Shown here in pieces: positions 42,039 to 50,029 of a stretch of DNA of 64,000 bases. The stretch lies in NCBI GenBank assembly GCA_963831105.1, contig CAWHOS010000004.1:171150-235149 (forward strand). The letters are read 5' to 3'. The first letter of the stretch is position 1; the number at the start of each line of letters is the position of its first letter. The stretch is from DATFQI01 sp963831105 (GTDB lineage Bacteria > Actinomycetota > Thermoleophilia > Solirubrobacterales > Solirubrobacteraceae). A program made the translations under genes and the position numbers. Below the pieces are notes generated by a model. The model searched no databases. It worked only from the letters and a program-made list of their open reading frames with translations, and was not told where the DNA came from.

Positions 42039-43505
42039 TCAGTAGGTCACGGCGAGCTTGATGTCCTTCCTGCTCCTCGCGATCAACGACATCATCTGGT
42101 TGAACTTGCCCTCGTCGGCGGGCGGGATCCCGATGCAGCCGGCCGTGCCGTCGTTCATCACGTCCATGTGGAGGAAGAACTCGCTGCGGTTCTTGACCTT
42201 GTTGGGCTCGATCTGGACCCGCATCGGTCCCCACTTGGCGGCCGTGCCGCCGCTGGTGTAGGTCTCGCCCTTCTTGTCGGCGTCCGGCACCTGGTAGTGG
42301 CCGGGCTTGAGCACGTACATGCCGGCCGGGATCGGGCCGCGGTTCGCGACCCACTGGTGCTTGGGATCCGTGTAGTCCTTCTTCTCCGGGTTGCGCGGGT
42401 TGTGCGGCTTCATGCCGGACGTCGCCGGCGACTCGATCGTGTCGCCGCCGGTATCGGTGAGGGTGAGCGTGTGGCCGTCGAAGGTGAAGGTCGAGATCTC
42501 GCGGCCGCTCTCGAGGCGCGGCAGCACGGTCTCCTCGTCCGGGTTCTCGACGCGGATGCGATCGATGAGCTTCTCCTGGTGCTTCTCCCCGTCCACGGTG
42601 ATCTCGAGGGTGTACGTCCCGGTCTTGGGTGGCTCGTTCGCCATGCCCTTGAACGTCCCGTCCCAGATCGCCTGGTGGTACCCGGGTTTCGGATCTATCT
42701 GGAACGTCCTGATCCAGGTCCTGTCGGCCTCGCGATCGTCCCCGGGATCACGCTCGTGGACGATGATCACGGCCGTCACGTTCTTCACCTTGTCGCCGAG
42801 CACGAAGGAGATCCGTGCCGCCTCGCCCTCGCCGACCCGGATGACGGGCGGCGTGACCTTGAAGTCCGAGACCAGCGTCTTGCCCTTCGTGCTGCGGTCC
42901 TGCGCGGCCCGCTTGCGCAGCTCGTCCGGCTGGGCACGCAGCGCGCGCAGGTCCTTCCGGATCGAGGCCTGCTCTCCCGGCCGCCGTTCCTTCGCGCGGT
43001 CGATGAACCACTCGATCCTTCGCTTGAACTCCTCGGCGGCGACCGTGGAGATCACGCGCTCGCGCTCCAGCTGCGGGATCTGACCGAGGATCCGCTTGCC
43101 TACGCGGGCGACGTCGGCCACATCGGCGGCGGTCGGCGCCGGGCCCTTCGGCTTCGGCTTGGTCCTCGTCGGCTGGCGGGCGAGGACCGCACCGGATTCG
43201 GCGCTCGGCTCAACCTCTTCGGCCGCCTCCGGCGGGGTCGCCATCGGCTCGGTGACGCCCTCCAGACCCTCGGGAAGCCAGGCCATCCCGTCGGACGGCG
43301 CGTCCTCGCCCTCGGCGGCCTCGACCTCTCCCTCCGCCGCCTCGGCCTCTACCTCCTGCTCCTCCTGCGCCATGCGCTGGATGGCGTGGCTGCCCACGGC
43401 CGAAGCCCAGGAGAGGCGCTGCAGGTGCGCGGTCTCGTCGGCCTGCCGCGATTTCTCAGCCTCAGGGTGTCCGGCCTTCCGTTCCTCGAGCGCGGCTCGG
43501 CGCAT
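42039..43505 (-). CDS. L,D-transpeptidase-like protein with FlgD-like Ig domain
   Basis: A 488-residue protein without a signal peptide. The C-terminal domain (about 330-488) ends with SEFFLHMDVMNDGTAGCIGIPPADEGKF; H446 and C457 fit the H-x(n)-S/T-x-GC catalytic pattern of L,D-transpeptidase/DUF2778-type enzymes that act on peptidoglycan. The middle (about 210-320) resembles a FlgD-type immunoglobulin domain (HQAIWDGTFKGM...GTYTLEITVDGEK). Residues 145-205 form a charged coiled coil. The N-terminus (LQRLSWASAVGSHAIQRM) and Glu-rich stretch recall actinobacterial proteins linked to contractile injection systems. A single-domain enzyme would be much shorter. Start at ATG 43505. Confidence 0.75.
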   Translation of the reverse strand: MRRAALEERKAGHPEAEKSRQADETAHLQRLSWASAVGSHAIQRMAQEEQEVEAEAAEGEVEAAEGEDAPSDGMAWLPEGLEGVTEPMATPPEAAEEVEPSAESGAVLARQPTRTKPKPKGPAPTAADVADVARVGKRILGQIPQLERERVISTVAAEEFKRRIEWFIDRAKERRPGEQASIRKDLRALRAQPDELRKRAAQDRSTKGKTLVSDFKVTPPVIRVGEGEAARISFVLGDKVKNVTAVIIVHERDPGDDREADRTWIRTFQIDPKPGYHQAIWDGTFKGMANEPPKTGTYTLEITVDGEKHQEKLIDRIRVENPDEETVLPRLESGREISTFTFDGHTLTLTDTGGDTIESPATSGMKPHNPRNPEKKDYTDPKHQWVANRGPIPAGMYVLKPGHYQVPDADKKGETYTSGGTAAKWGPMRVQIEPNKVKNRSEFFLHMDVMNDGTAGCIGIPPADEGKFNQMMSLIARSRKDIKLAVTY

Positions 43506-43563
43506 GACCTGAGCCGACAGTACAGGCGCTCGCGCCGCAGGTGCAAAGCGCCAGAAATCCGGG

Positions 43564-44226
43564 CTAGAGCGCCCGCCGCACGATCGCCGCCACGTCATCC
43601 GGGCGCGACAGGAACGGCGAGTGCGACGACGGCAGCCGCTCCACGGTCGCTGCGCGTGAGGCCATCGCGTCCTGCGCCGGCGGTGGCACCGCCTGGTCCT
43701 GATCGCAGATCACGTAGGTGCTCGGCAGCTCCTGCCACGCCGCGACGGTCTGCGGCGTGGCGATCGCCGCGACGGACTGGGGGGTGAGCCGCTCGGCCGC
43801 CGCACTCGCGACGTCCGGCGGGCAGTCGCCGTAGAGCGAGCGCTCCGTGTCCTGGGCGAGGTGCGTGCCGGCCGCCTCGTCGACTGCGATCCACGGCGGC
43901 AGCTCGTGGCGCATCGCGTCGAGCAGCGCCTGGCCCGGCTCGAGCATGAACGCGCACAGGTAGAGGAGCGCGGCGGCGTGCGGGGAGCCGGCGGCGCCCT
44001 CGCTGATCGCGATGCCGCCGTAAGAGTGACCGACCACGAGCGCCGGCTCGCCGATCCCGTCGAGCGCGGCGCGCACCGCTGCCGCGTCGTCGGCCAGACC
44101 CGCCGCGCCGTCGTTGCTGGGCAGGTCGATCGCGACCACGCGCAGGTCCGCGAGGCGCTCGGCGACGGCGTCGTAGCACCAGGCGCCGTGCCAGGAGCCC
44201 GGAACGAGCAGCACGGCGTCGATCAC
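43564..44226 (-). CDS. Alpha/beta hydrolase
   Basis: A 220-residue serine hydrolase related to esterases and salicylate methylesterase-like proteins. PGSWHGAWCYDAV contains the HG oxyanion segment, VVGHSYGGIAISEG holds the nucleophile (S in GHSYGG), DQDQAVP the acid and LPSSHSPFLSRPDD the histidine. It overlaps the sensor-kinase gene by 4 bp and is probably co-transcribed with it. Confidence 0.9.
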   Translation of the reverse strand: MIDAVLLVPGSWHGAWCYDAVAERLADLRVVAIDLPSNDGAAGLADDAAAVRAALDGIGEPALVVGHSYGGIAISEGAAGSPHAAALLYLCAFMLEPGQALLDAMRHELPPWIAVDEAAGTHLAQDTERSLYGDCPPDVASAAAERLTPQSVAAIATPQTVAAWQELPSTYVICDQDQAVPPPAQDAMASRAATVERLPSSHSPFLSRPDDVAAIVRRAL

Positions 44227-45389
44227 GCGAGCACCTCCCCCATGACCAGCGGGAGGTCGGCGCGGACCGAGGTCCCCTCACCGGGCAGGCTCTGCACATG
44301 AAGGCGTCCGCCGAGCGCCTCGACGCGGTCTTCGAGTCCGCGCAGGCCCGAGCCGCCGCGCATGTCGGCGCCGCCGGCGCCGTCGTCGGACACCACGACC
44401 ACCAGCCTGTCGCCCAGTCTCCTGACCTCCACCCGAGCTTCGGTCGCCGCGGCGTACTTCGCCACGTTCGTCAGCGCCTCCGACACCACGAAGTAGGCGG
44501 CGACCTCGACCGCATCGGAGGGCCGTTCACCCTCGTCGATCTCCAGCTCGACCGGCAGGGGCGCCCGCTGGGCGACTGCCGCGACCGCCGCGTGGAGCCC
44601 GTGGTCGGTCAGGACGGCCGGGTGCAGGCCGCGGGCCAGCTCGCGCAGTTCCGCAAGGCCCTGATGGAGTTCCTCGATCACGGACGAAAGCGCCGTATGT
44701 GCCTGCGCCGGGTCGTCGTCGATGAGCCGATCGAGCAGCCGCAGCGACAAGGCGATGCCGACGAGCCGCTGCTGCGCCCCGTCGTGGAGGTTGCGCTCGA
44801 GTCGCCGCCGCTCCGCGTCCCCAGCCGTGACCACGCGCGCCCGCGAGGCGGTCAGCTGCTCACGCGCCTCCGCGTTGGCCAGCGCTTGCGCGACGAGCTC
44901 CGTGAAGCCCGCGACGCGGTGCTCGTCGCCGGTCGCGAAGGCGTGCACCTCGACGCTCGAGATGACCACCGCACCCCACAGCTCGCCATTGAAGACGATC
45001 GGCGCCCCGACGCCCGAGCGGATCCCGAGCGCGCGCAACCGCTCGGCAAGCGACCCCGTGATCCCGTCGTAGTCGTCGACGCGTTCGGGCTGCCCGCTCC
45101 GGCAGATCTTCGGTGCCAGCGTGTCGCCGTCGAGCTGCAGAAGCGCGCCGACCGGCACGCTCGGCACACCCGGCTCGTTCCAGCCGCCGATCACGTCGGC
45201 GGTCCCATCGTGGCGGTAGCGGACCATGTTCGCGGTGTGGGCACCGAGCAGGCGCCCGACCTCCTCCGTCACGGTCGCGAAGATCTGCCTGGGATCGCTC
45301 GTCCCGGCCACCAGGGTGGCGACGCGACGCAGCGCCGCCTGCTCGTCGAGGAGCATCTGCACCGCCGAGGAGCCCGCGGAGGCGTCCAT
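44223..45389 (-). CDS. GAF-domain sensor histidine kinase (HisKA_3)
   Basis: A 388-residue soluble kinase of the NarX/DevS type. A GAF domain (about 22-170; LRRVATLVAGTSDPRQIFATVTEEVGRLLGAH, GIRSGVGAPIVFNGELWGAVVISS) is followed by dimerisation/phosphoacceptor H202 in ERRRLERNLHDGAQQRLVG and an ATPase domain (SEALTNVAKYAAATEARV and DDGAGGADMRGGSGLRGLEDRVEALGG). It closely resembles the partial gene at 1-239. No response regulator is next to it; the orphan NarL-type regulator at 41185 may be its partner. Confidence 0.93.
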   Translation of the reverse strand: MDASAGSSAVQMLLDEQAALRRVATLVAGTSDPRQIFATVTEEVGRLLGAHTANMVRYRHDGTADVIGGWNEPGVPSVPVGALLQLDGDTLAPKICRSGQPERVDDYDGITGSLAERLRALGIRSGVGAPIVFNGELWGAVVISSVEVHAFATGDEHRVAGFTELVAQALANAEAREQLTASRARVVTAGDAERRRLERNLHDGAQQRLVGIALSLRLLDRLIDDDPAQAHTALSSVIEELHQGLAELRELARGLHPAVLTDHGLHAAVAAVAQRAPLPVELEIDEGERPSDAVEVAAYFVVSEALTNVAKYAAATEARVEVRRLGDRLVVVVSDDGAGGADMRGGSGLRGLEDRVEALGGRLHVQSLPGEGTSVRADLPLVMGEVLA

Positions 45390-45439
45390 CCCGCGCCACC
45401 ATCTCAGAACCGCGGGTGGCTGTCACATCCTGATGCGGG

Positions 45440-45685
45440 CTAGCGCGGGCTCGCGCGCATCAGCAGCCGGACGCGCGCACGGTGCAGATGCGGCATCAGT
45501 CCGTAGATGACGATCGGCACGGCGATCGTCGCGAGGAGGAACGTCCTCAGGACCGGAGGCATCGGCGCGAGCCAGCCGGCGAGCGCCACGTTGATCACGG
45601 TCAAGGTCGGGAAGACGCAGAGCCAGATCATCAGCGCGAGCTGATGGCGGCTCGGGGGCGGAGTCGGGTTCTCGTGGTTCGTCAT
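45440..45685 (-). CDS. Small two-helix membrane protein
   Basis: An 81-residue protein with two transmembrane helices (LALMIWLCVFPTLTVINVALAGWL and TFLLATIAVPIVIYGLMPHL). The same pair of helices occurs at the end of some antibiotic-biosynthesis-monooxygenase-domain proteins, but no such domain is present here. Role unknown. It lies 25 bp downstream of the flavoprotein gene and may be co-transcribed with it. Confidence 0.75.
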   Translation of the reverse strand: MTNHENPTPPPSRHQLALMIWLCVFPTLTVINVALAGWLAPMPPVLRTFLLATIAVPIVIYGLMPHLHRARVRLLMRASPR

Positions 45686-45710
45686 GGAGTCCTCGGGTCT
45701 CGATGGCTTT

Positions 45711-46631
45711 TCACGCCGCGGTGACCGCGGCGACCTGCTGAACGGCGGTGTCGACTTCCTCGCCGACGAGCTCGGTGTTGATCGCGATGGCGACCGCGGA
45801 TCCTTCGCCGGCCGCGGTGATCACTTGCGCTCGCGGGTTGGTCGCGTTGCCGGCCGCCCACACGCCGGGGACGCTCGTGCGACCGCCGGCGTCGGCTCGG
45901 ACGAGGCCGTCCCCCAGCAGCTCGCAGCCGAGGGCTGCGGCGATGCCGTCCGCATGCGGGCGAAGAGCCGGCCGGATGAACAGCGCGCGACGGGCGACGG
46001 TGCGACCGCCGGCGAGCCGAATGCCTTGAAGGCGGTCGTCGGTGACGACGAGGTCCTCGACGGTTCCGTCGACGACCGCGATCCCTCGCGCATGCAGCGC
46101 AGCGCGCTCCCGGGCCGTGACCTCGGTGGTGTGCGCGAACAGGATCACGTCGTCTGTCCATTGGCGGAGAAGGTGTGCGTGTTCGACGGAGGCGAGCACG
46201 CCGACCGGCTGGTCGCGCATCTCCCAGCCGTGGCAATACGGGCAGTGCAGGAGATCGCGGCCCCACCGCTCCCGGGCACCCGGGACATCAGGCAGTTCAT
46301 CGGCGGCGCCGGTCGCGAGGAGCACCTTCCGCGCCTCGAGCGTCCGGCCGCGGGCGAGACGCAGCTCAAAGCCGGCCGCCGCGTCCATCACGCGATCCTC
46401 GACGAGCTCGACGCCGTAGCGCCGGACCTCGTCCCGCGCGGCTCGGAGCAGCTCGGCCGGGGGTGTCCCGTCACGTGAGAGGAAGCCCTGCATGTGCGCG
46501 GCGGGGGCGTTCCGCGGTGTGCCGGCGTCCACGACCACCACCCGGCGTCGCGCGCGGCCGAGCACGAGCGCGGCGCTCAGGCCGGCGGGCCCTCCGCCGA
46601 CGATCGCAACGTCATAGGTTCGGTTCGTCAT
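45711..46631 (-). CDS. Thioredoxin reductase-like FAD/NAD(P) oxidoreductase
   Basis: A 306-residue flavoprotein: FAD motif AIVGGGPAGLSAALVLGRARRRVVVVDAG (GGGPAG 12-17), redox-active CPYC (C130, C133) in LLHCPYCHGWEMRD, and end motif VPGVWAAGNATNPRAQVITAAGEGSAVAIAIN. The NAD(P)-binding GxGxxA motif of true thioredoxin reductases is degenerate (VGVLASVEHAH), as in actinobacterial ferredoxin/NADH-independent relatives. It is divergent from an XRE-cupin gene, a frequent pairing. Start ATG 46631. Confidence 0.9.
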   Translation of the reverse strand: MTNRTYDVAIVGGGPAGLSAALVLGRARRRVVVVDAGTPRNAPAAHMQGFLSRDGTPPAELLRAARDEVRRYGVELVEDRVMDAAAGFELRLARGRTLEARKVLLATGAADELPDVPGARERWGRDLLHCPYCHGWEMRDQPVGVLASVEHAHLLRQWTDDVILFAHTTEVTARERAALHARGIAVVDGTVEDLVVTDDRLQGIRLAGGRTVARRALFIRPALRPHADGIAAALGCELLGDGLVRADAGGRTSVPGVWAAGNATNPRAQVITAAGEGSAVAIAINTELVGEEVDTAVQQVAAVTAA

Positions 46632-46707
46632 GCACCGAGCGTGCAGGACGGCAGCGCGGATCGCACGGTTCGTTGCGGTTTCCGGGAAGCGCAGATAGCG
46701 TCGCGCC

Positions 46708-47304
46708 ATGGGGGACGAGACGTCGATCCCCGATGTGCTGGCCGAAGTCGGTCCTCGCTTGAGGCGGCTGCGGGTCCGCCGCGGGGTGACGCTGACGGCA
46801 CTGGCCGCGCAGACCGGGATCTCGAAGAGCACGTTGTCGCGCCTGGAGACCGGCCAGCGCAAGCCCAGCCTCGAGCTGCTGCTCCCGCTCGCCGCTGCGC
46901 ATCACCTGCCGCTCGACGAGCTCGTCGGCGCGCCCCGCGTGGGCGATCCGCGCGTCCGCCTCGCGCCGCGGACCCGCAACGGGCGGCTCGTCTATCCGCT
47001 GACGCAGCAGTCCAGCGGCATGGCCGTCTGGAAGGTCGTCATCCCACCCGAGCGCGAGCGCAGGCTCAGGACGCATGCGGGTCATGAGTGGCTCTACGTG
47101 CTGTCAGGCGAGATGCGCCTGATCCTCGGCGAGCACGACATCACGATGCGCGCCGGCGAGGTGGCCGAGTTCGACACCCGGCTGCCGCACTGGTTCGGCC
47201 CGGCCGGCAATGAGCCGGTCGAGATCCTCAGCGTGCATGGCAGCCAGGGACAGAGGATGCACGTCCGTGCCGCGCCGAGGCGCGGCGATGCACACCATGA
47301 GTGA
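46708..47304 (+). CDS. XRE-family regulator with cupin domain
   Basis: A 198-residue regulator. HTH at about 14-70 (LRRLRVRRGVTLTALAAQTGISKSTLSRLETGQRKPSLELLLPLA) and cupin_2 at about 110-190 (THAGHEWLYVLSGEMRLILGEHDITMRAGEVAEFDTRLPHWFGPAGNEPVEILSVHG). The cupin probably binds the effector. Divergent from the thioredoxin-reductase-like gene and overlapping the GNAT gene by 8 bp. Confidence 0.93.
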   Translation: MGDETSIPDVLAEVGPRLRRLRVRRGVTLTALAAQTGISKSTLSRLETGQRKPSLELLLPLAAAHHLPLDELVGAPRVGDPRVRLAPRTRNGRLVYPLTQQSSGMAVWKVVIPPERERRLRTHAGHEWLYVLSGEMRLILGEHDITMRAGEVAEFDTRLPHWFGPAGNEPVEILSVHGSQGQRMHVRAAPRRGDAHHE

Positions 47305-47854
47305 GATCGTCACGGATCGGCTGCGGCTGCGACCGTTCGAACGCGCTGACCTACCCGCGTTCGTCGCCTACCGCAGCCATCCTGACGTCGCGCGCTTCCA
47401 ATCGTGGGACACGACATACTCGCTCGCCGACGCCGAGACGTTCCTGGCGTCGCAGAAAGGTCTCGTGCTCGGCGCGCCGGGCGAGTGGGTGCAGCTGGCA
47501 GCGCTCGACCGGCGCAGCGGGGAGCTCTGCGGCGACTGCGCCGTCCGGATCGCGGATGACCAGCCGGCGACAGCGGAGGTCGGCATCACGTTCTCGCCCG
47601 AGCATCAGGGCAGCGGATTGGCGACGGAGGCACTCGGCGGCGTGATCTCCGCGCTGTTCGAGCGGCACGAGCTGCATCGCGTCTTCGCTCAGGCCGACGA
47701 CCGCAACCTCGCCGTCCAGCGGCTGCTCGAGCGTCTCGGACTCCGGTGCGAGGCCCGCCTGGTCGAAGCCGATTGGTTCAAGGGCGAGTGGACGACGCTG
47801 CGGACCTACGCCACGTTGCGTCGCGAATGGAGGCAGCGCCCAGCGGTCGGATGA
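47297..47854 (+). CDS. GNAT N-acetyltransferase (RimJ/RimL type)
   Basis: A 185-residue acetyltransferase of the Acetyltransf_3 type. TDRLRLRPFERADLPAFVAYRSHPDVARFQSWDTTYS is the family start and EVGITFSPEHQGSGLATEALGGVISALFERHELHRVFAQADDRNLAVQRLLERLGL contains the acetyl-CoA loop and the final N-x-x-A motif. Substrate unknown. Start may also be ATG 47288. Confidence 0.92.
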   Translation: MSEIVTDRLRLRPFERADLPAFVAYRSHPDVARFQSWDTTYSLADAETFLASQKGLVLGAPGEWVQLAALDRRSGELCGDCAVRIADDQPATAEVGITFSPEHQGSGLATEALGGVISALFERHELHRVFAQADDRNLAVQRLLERLGLRCEARLVEADWFKGEWTTLRTYATLRREWRQRPAVG

Positions 47855-47955
47855 CCGTGCCGGCGGCCGGTCGATTCCCTGAAACGGCACCAGCCCCTTC
47901 ACGCGGCCGGGCGCTGGTGAGAGAGTCGGCACAGCTCCTATCGAAAGGCGTCCTC

Positions 47956-48669
47956 ATGGACCGCTCCTCCCCGTATCCGCTGCGCCTCGAAGGCGACCTC
48001 GCGCCGCGGCTCAGCCGCTGGCTGTGGCTGGTCAAGTGGCTCCTCCTGATCCCGCACTTCATCGTGCTGTTCTTCCTCTGGATCGCGTTCTTCGCCGTCT
48101 CCGTGGTGGCGTTCTTCGCGATCCTCTTCACCGGCCGCTACCCCCGCGGCATCTTCGACTTCAACGTCGGCGTGCTGCGCTGGAGCTGGCGCGTGGGCTA
48201 CTACTCCTACAGCGCGCTCGGCACCGACGCCTATCCGCCCTTCTCCCTCGGCGAGGAGCCGGACTACCCGGCGCGCTTGTCAGTGACCTACCCGCCGCAG
48301 CTCTCGCGCGGCCTGGTGCTGGTGAAGTGGTGGCTGCTGGCCCTGCCCCACTACCTGATCGTGGGCGTGTTCACCGGCGGCGCGTTCGCCGGCTACAACG
48401 GGGCGAACGACGGCAACTGGTGGTATGCCAGCGGACTGATCGGCCTGCTGGTCTTCATCGCCGGTATCGCGCTGCTGTTCGCCGGCCGCTACCCCCGCGG
48501 CCTCTACGACCTCGCGATGGGCATGAACCGCTGGTGCTTCCGCGTCGTCGCCTACGCCGGGCTGATGACCGATGAGTACCCGCCGTTCCGCCTCGACATG
48601 GGAGACCGCGAGCCGCCGTCCGCGGAGGCCATCCCCGCGACCGGACCTGACCCGCTCCCGGCGAGCTGA
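47956..48669 (+). CDS. DUF4389 membrane protein
   Basis: A 237-residue protein with two copies of a DUF4389 unit. Each has two membrane helices, then FTGRYPRGIFDFNVGVLRWSWRVGYYSYSALGTDAYPPFSL or AGRYPRGLYDLAMGMNRWCFRVVAYAGLMTDEYPPFRL. The Y-P-R-G and YPPF motifs face the cytoplasm or an interface. Function unknown, but the family is common in actinobacteria. AAAGG precedes ATG 47956. Confidence 0.92.
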   Translation: MDRSSPYPLRLEGDLAPRLSRWLWLVKWLLLIPHFIVLFFLWIAFFAVSVVAFFAILFTGRYPRGIFDFNVGVLRWSWRVGYYSYSALGTDAYPPFSLGEEPDYPARLSVTYPPQLSRGLVLVKWWLLALPHYLIVGVFTGGAFAGYNGANDGNWWYASGLIGLLVFIAGIALLFAGRYPRGLYDLAMGMNRWCFRVVAYAGLMTDEYPPFRLDMGDREPPSAEAIPATGPDPLPAS

Positions 48670-48827
48670 GGGTCGCTAAGCCTCGGGCTCATCGCACGTG
48701 CGGTGGGGTCGTGCCGTTGGTCGTCGGACTGCTCTGCGTCGGGTCGGCCATGCTCGAGAGTTCAGGGCGATCTGACGCCGTGGCGCCTCCGGCGGACGGC
48801 GCACCGTGGCGACGATGTTCCCACACG

Positions 48828-49465
48828 TCAGCCCCTCGGGCTCTCGGTCGCGACCAGGCGCGGCGAGGGTCGCACGACCCGGTCGACGACTCCGCCTTCC
48901 GTGCTCCCGGTCTTGCTCGATCGCCCTCCGCGCGCGACCCGCATGATCGTGACCGGGGACTCGGTGATGTCGCCGTTCGCGTCGAAGCCGAACGTGCCCA
49001 GCAGGTCCGGGGTGCGCGCGCGTGGCGAAGAGCTGCTCGAGGACGGAGCCGCGGGTGCCGTCGGAGCGGCCGATGGCGTCGAGCAGCGCCCCGGTCGCTC
49101 GGCGGCGTAGACGGCGGACGGCTCGACCTCGCCGCCGGCCTGCGTCTTGGCGAAGCGGCGCACGAAGTCCGCGCCCGCGGGCGGAAGGCGTTCCGTGACC
49201 GTGCCGGCGAGGCTGACGTACACGCCGCGCGCCGAAAGGCCGGCGCGGCGAGACAGGAGCGGCAGCGGGGTGAGCCCATCGGGGGCGAGGATGTCGACCG
49301 CCGGCCCGAGGCGAGCGCGCAGGTCGCGGATCACCCCGGCCCGCGTTCGTGTCGAGAAGGCCGCCGACGAACACCGCCTGCGCCCCCGGAACGCGCGATC
49401 CGGCGAGCGAGCCCGGGCCGCAGTGACGACTTCTGCGAGGCCGCGGTACCGGCGCTGACTTGATC
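48828..49465 (-). pseudogene. Decayed branched-chain amino acid ABC substrate-binding protein gene (3' fragment)
   Basis: Pieces of one Leu/Ile/Val-binding-type protein are read in alternating reverse frames: GAQAVFVGGLLDTNAGR, then VIRDLRARLGPAVDILAPDG...YVSLAGTVTERLPPAGADFVRRF, then ALLDAIGRSDGTRGSVLEQLFATR, then DLLGTFGFDANGDITESPVTIMRV. At least three indels break it (near 49340, 49095 and 49015). The N-terminal two-thirds, including any signal peptide, is absent. It occupies most of the otherwise empty 48670-49639 region. Confidence 0.75.
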
Positions 49466-49483
49466 CGGGACACCGCGTAGGTT

Positions 49484-49512
49484 GAGAAGGGCCTGCCTCG
49501 CAGGCCCTTCTC
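49484..49512. terminator. Perfect 12-bp hairpin
   Basis: GAGAAGGGCCTG-cctcg-CAGGCCCTTCTC. It follows no intact forward gene and lies beyond the remnant gene, so it may have been the terminator of a lost gene or may shield the ECF42 operon from read-through. Confidence 0.6.
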
Positions 49513-49561
49513 GATCGTGGGCGACGTCCCCGAGCACGCTCTCGAGAAATTTTCGCGAGCG

Positions 49562-49588
49562 TGTCGTATCGGGGCGCTGGTGTTCGTG
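49562..49588 (+). promoter_or_regulatory. ECF42-type promoter of the second DGPF-sigma operon
   Basis: TGTCGT-N17-CGTG, 51 bp before ATG 49640. The -35 matches 5 of 6 and the -10 three of 4 positions, and the spacer and distance equal those of the better site at 34557-34583. Confidence 0.5.
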
Positions 49589-49639
49589 GAGAGGGTGAGA
49601 GGCAGCCATCCGGGCGGCCCGTGATCAAGGAGAGCCACC

Positions 49640-50026
49640 ATGCCGCAGTACTTCCTGACCCTGCCGCACGACTCGGCCCAGGAGCCCACGATGGAGTCGA
49701 TGCAGGAGATGGACCCGGCGGCCCTCGAGGAGGTCTTCGCCGCCGTCGAGAAGTTCAACAACAAGCTCAAGGACGACGGCGCCTGGGTGTTCGCCGGCGG
49801 CCTGCACCCGCCCTCGACCGCCACCACGGTCGACGCCACCGGCGACACGCCGATCCTCACCGACGGACCGTACGTCGAAGCGAAGGAGTACCTGGGAGGC
49901 TTCTGGATCATCGAAGCTCAAGACCTGGACGCTGCGCTCGAGTACGCCAAGCTCGGATCGAAGGCGCTGCAGGACCGCATCGAGGTGCGCGCCTTCCAGG
50001 AGGAGCCGCCGCAGGACGAGTCCTAG
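49640..50026 (+). CDS. DGPF/YCII-related protein (ECF42 partner)
   Basis: A 128-residue YCII-like protein with MPQYFLTLPHDSAQEP at the start, LKDDGAWVFAGGLHPPSTATTV, and TDGPYVEAKEYLGGFWIIEAQD, the DGPF-type signature. GGAG precedes the ATG by 8 bp. It ends 3 bp before the sigma-factor gene. Same role as the protein at 34113-34505: a conserved target of ECF42 of unknown biochemical function. Confidence 0.92.
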   Translation: MPQYFLTLPHDSAQEPTMESMQEMDPAALEEVFAAVEKFNNKLKDDGAWVFAGGLHPPSTATTVDATGDTPILTDGPYVEAKEYLGGFWIIEAQDLDAALEYAKLGSKALQDRIEVRAFQEEPPQDES

Positions 50027-50029
50027 GCC

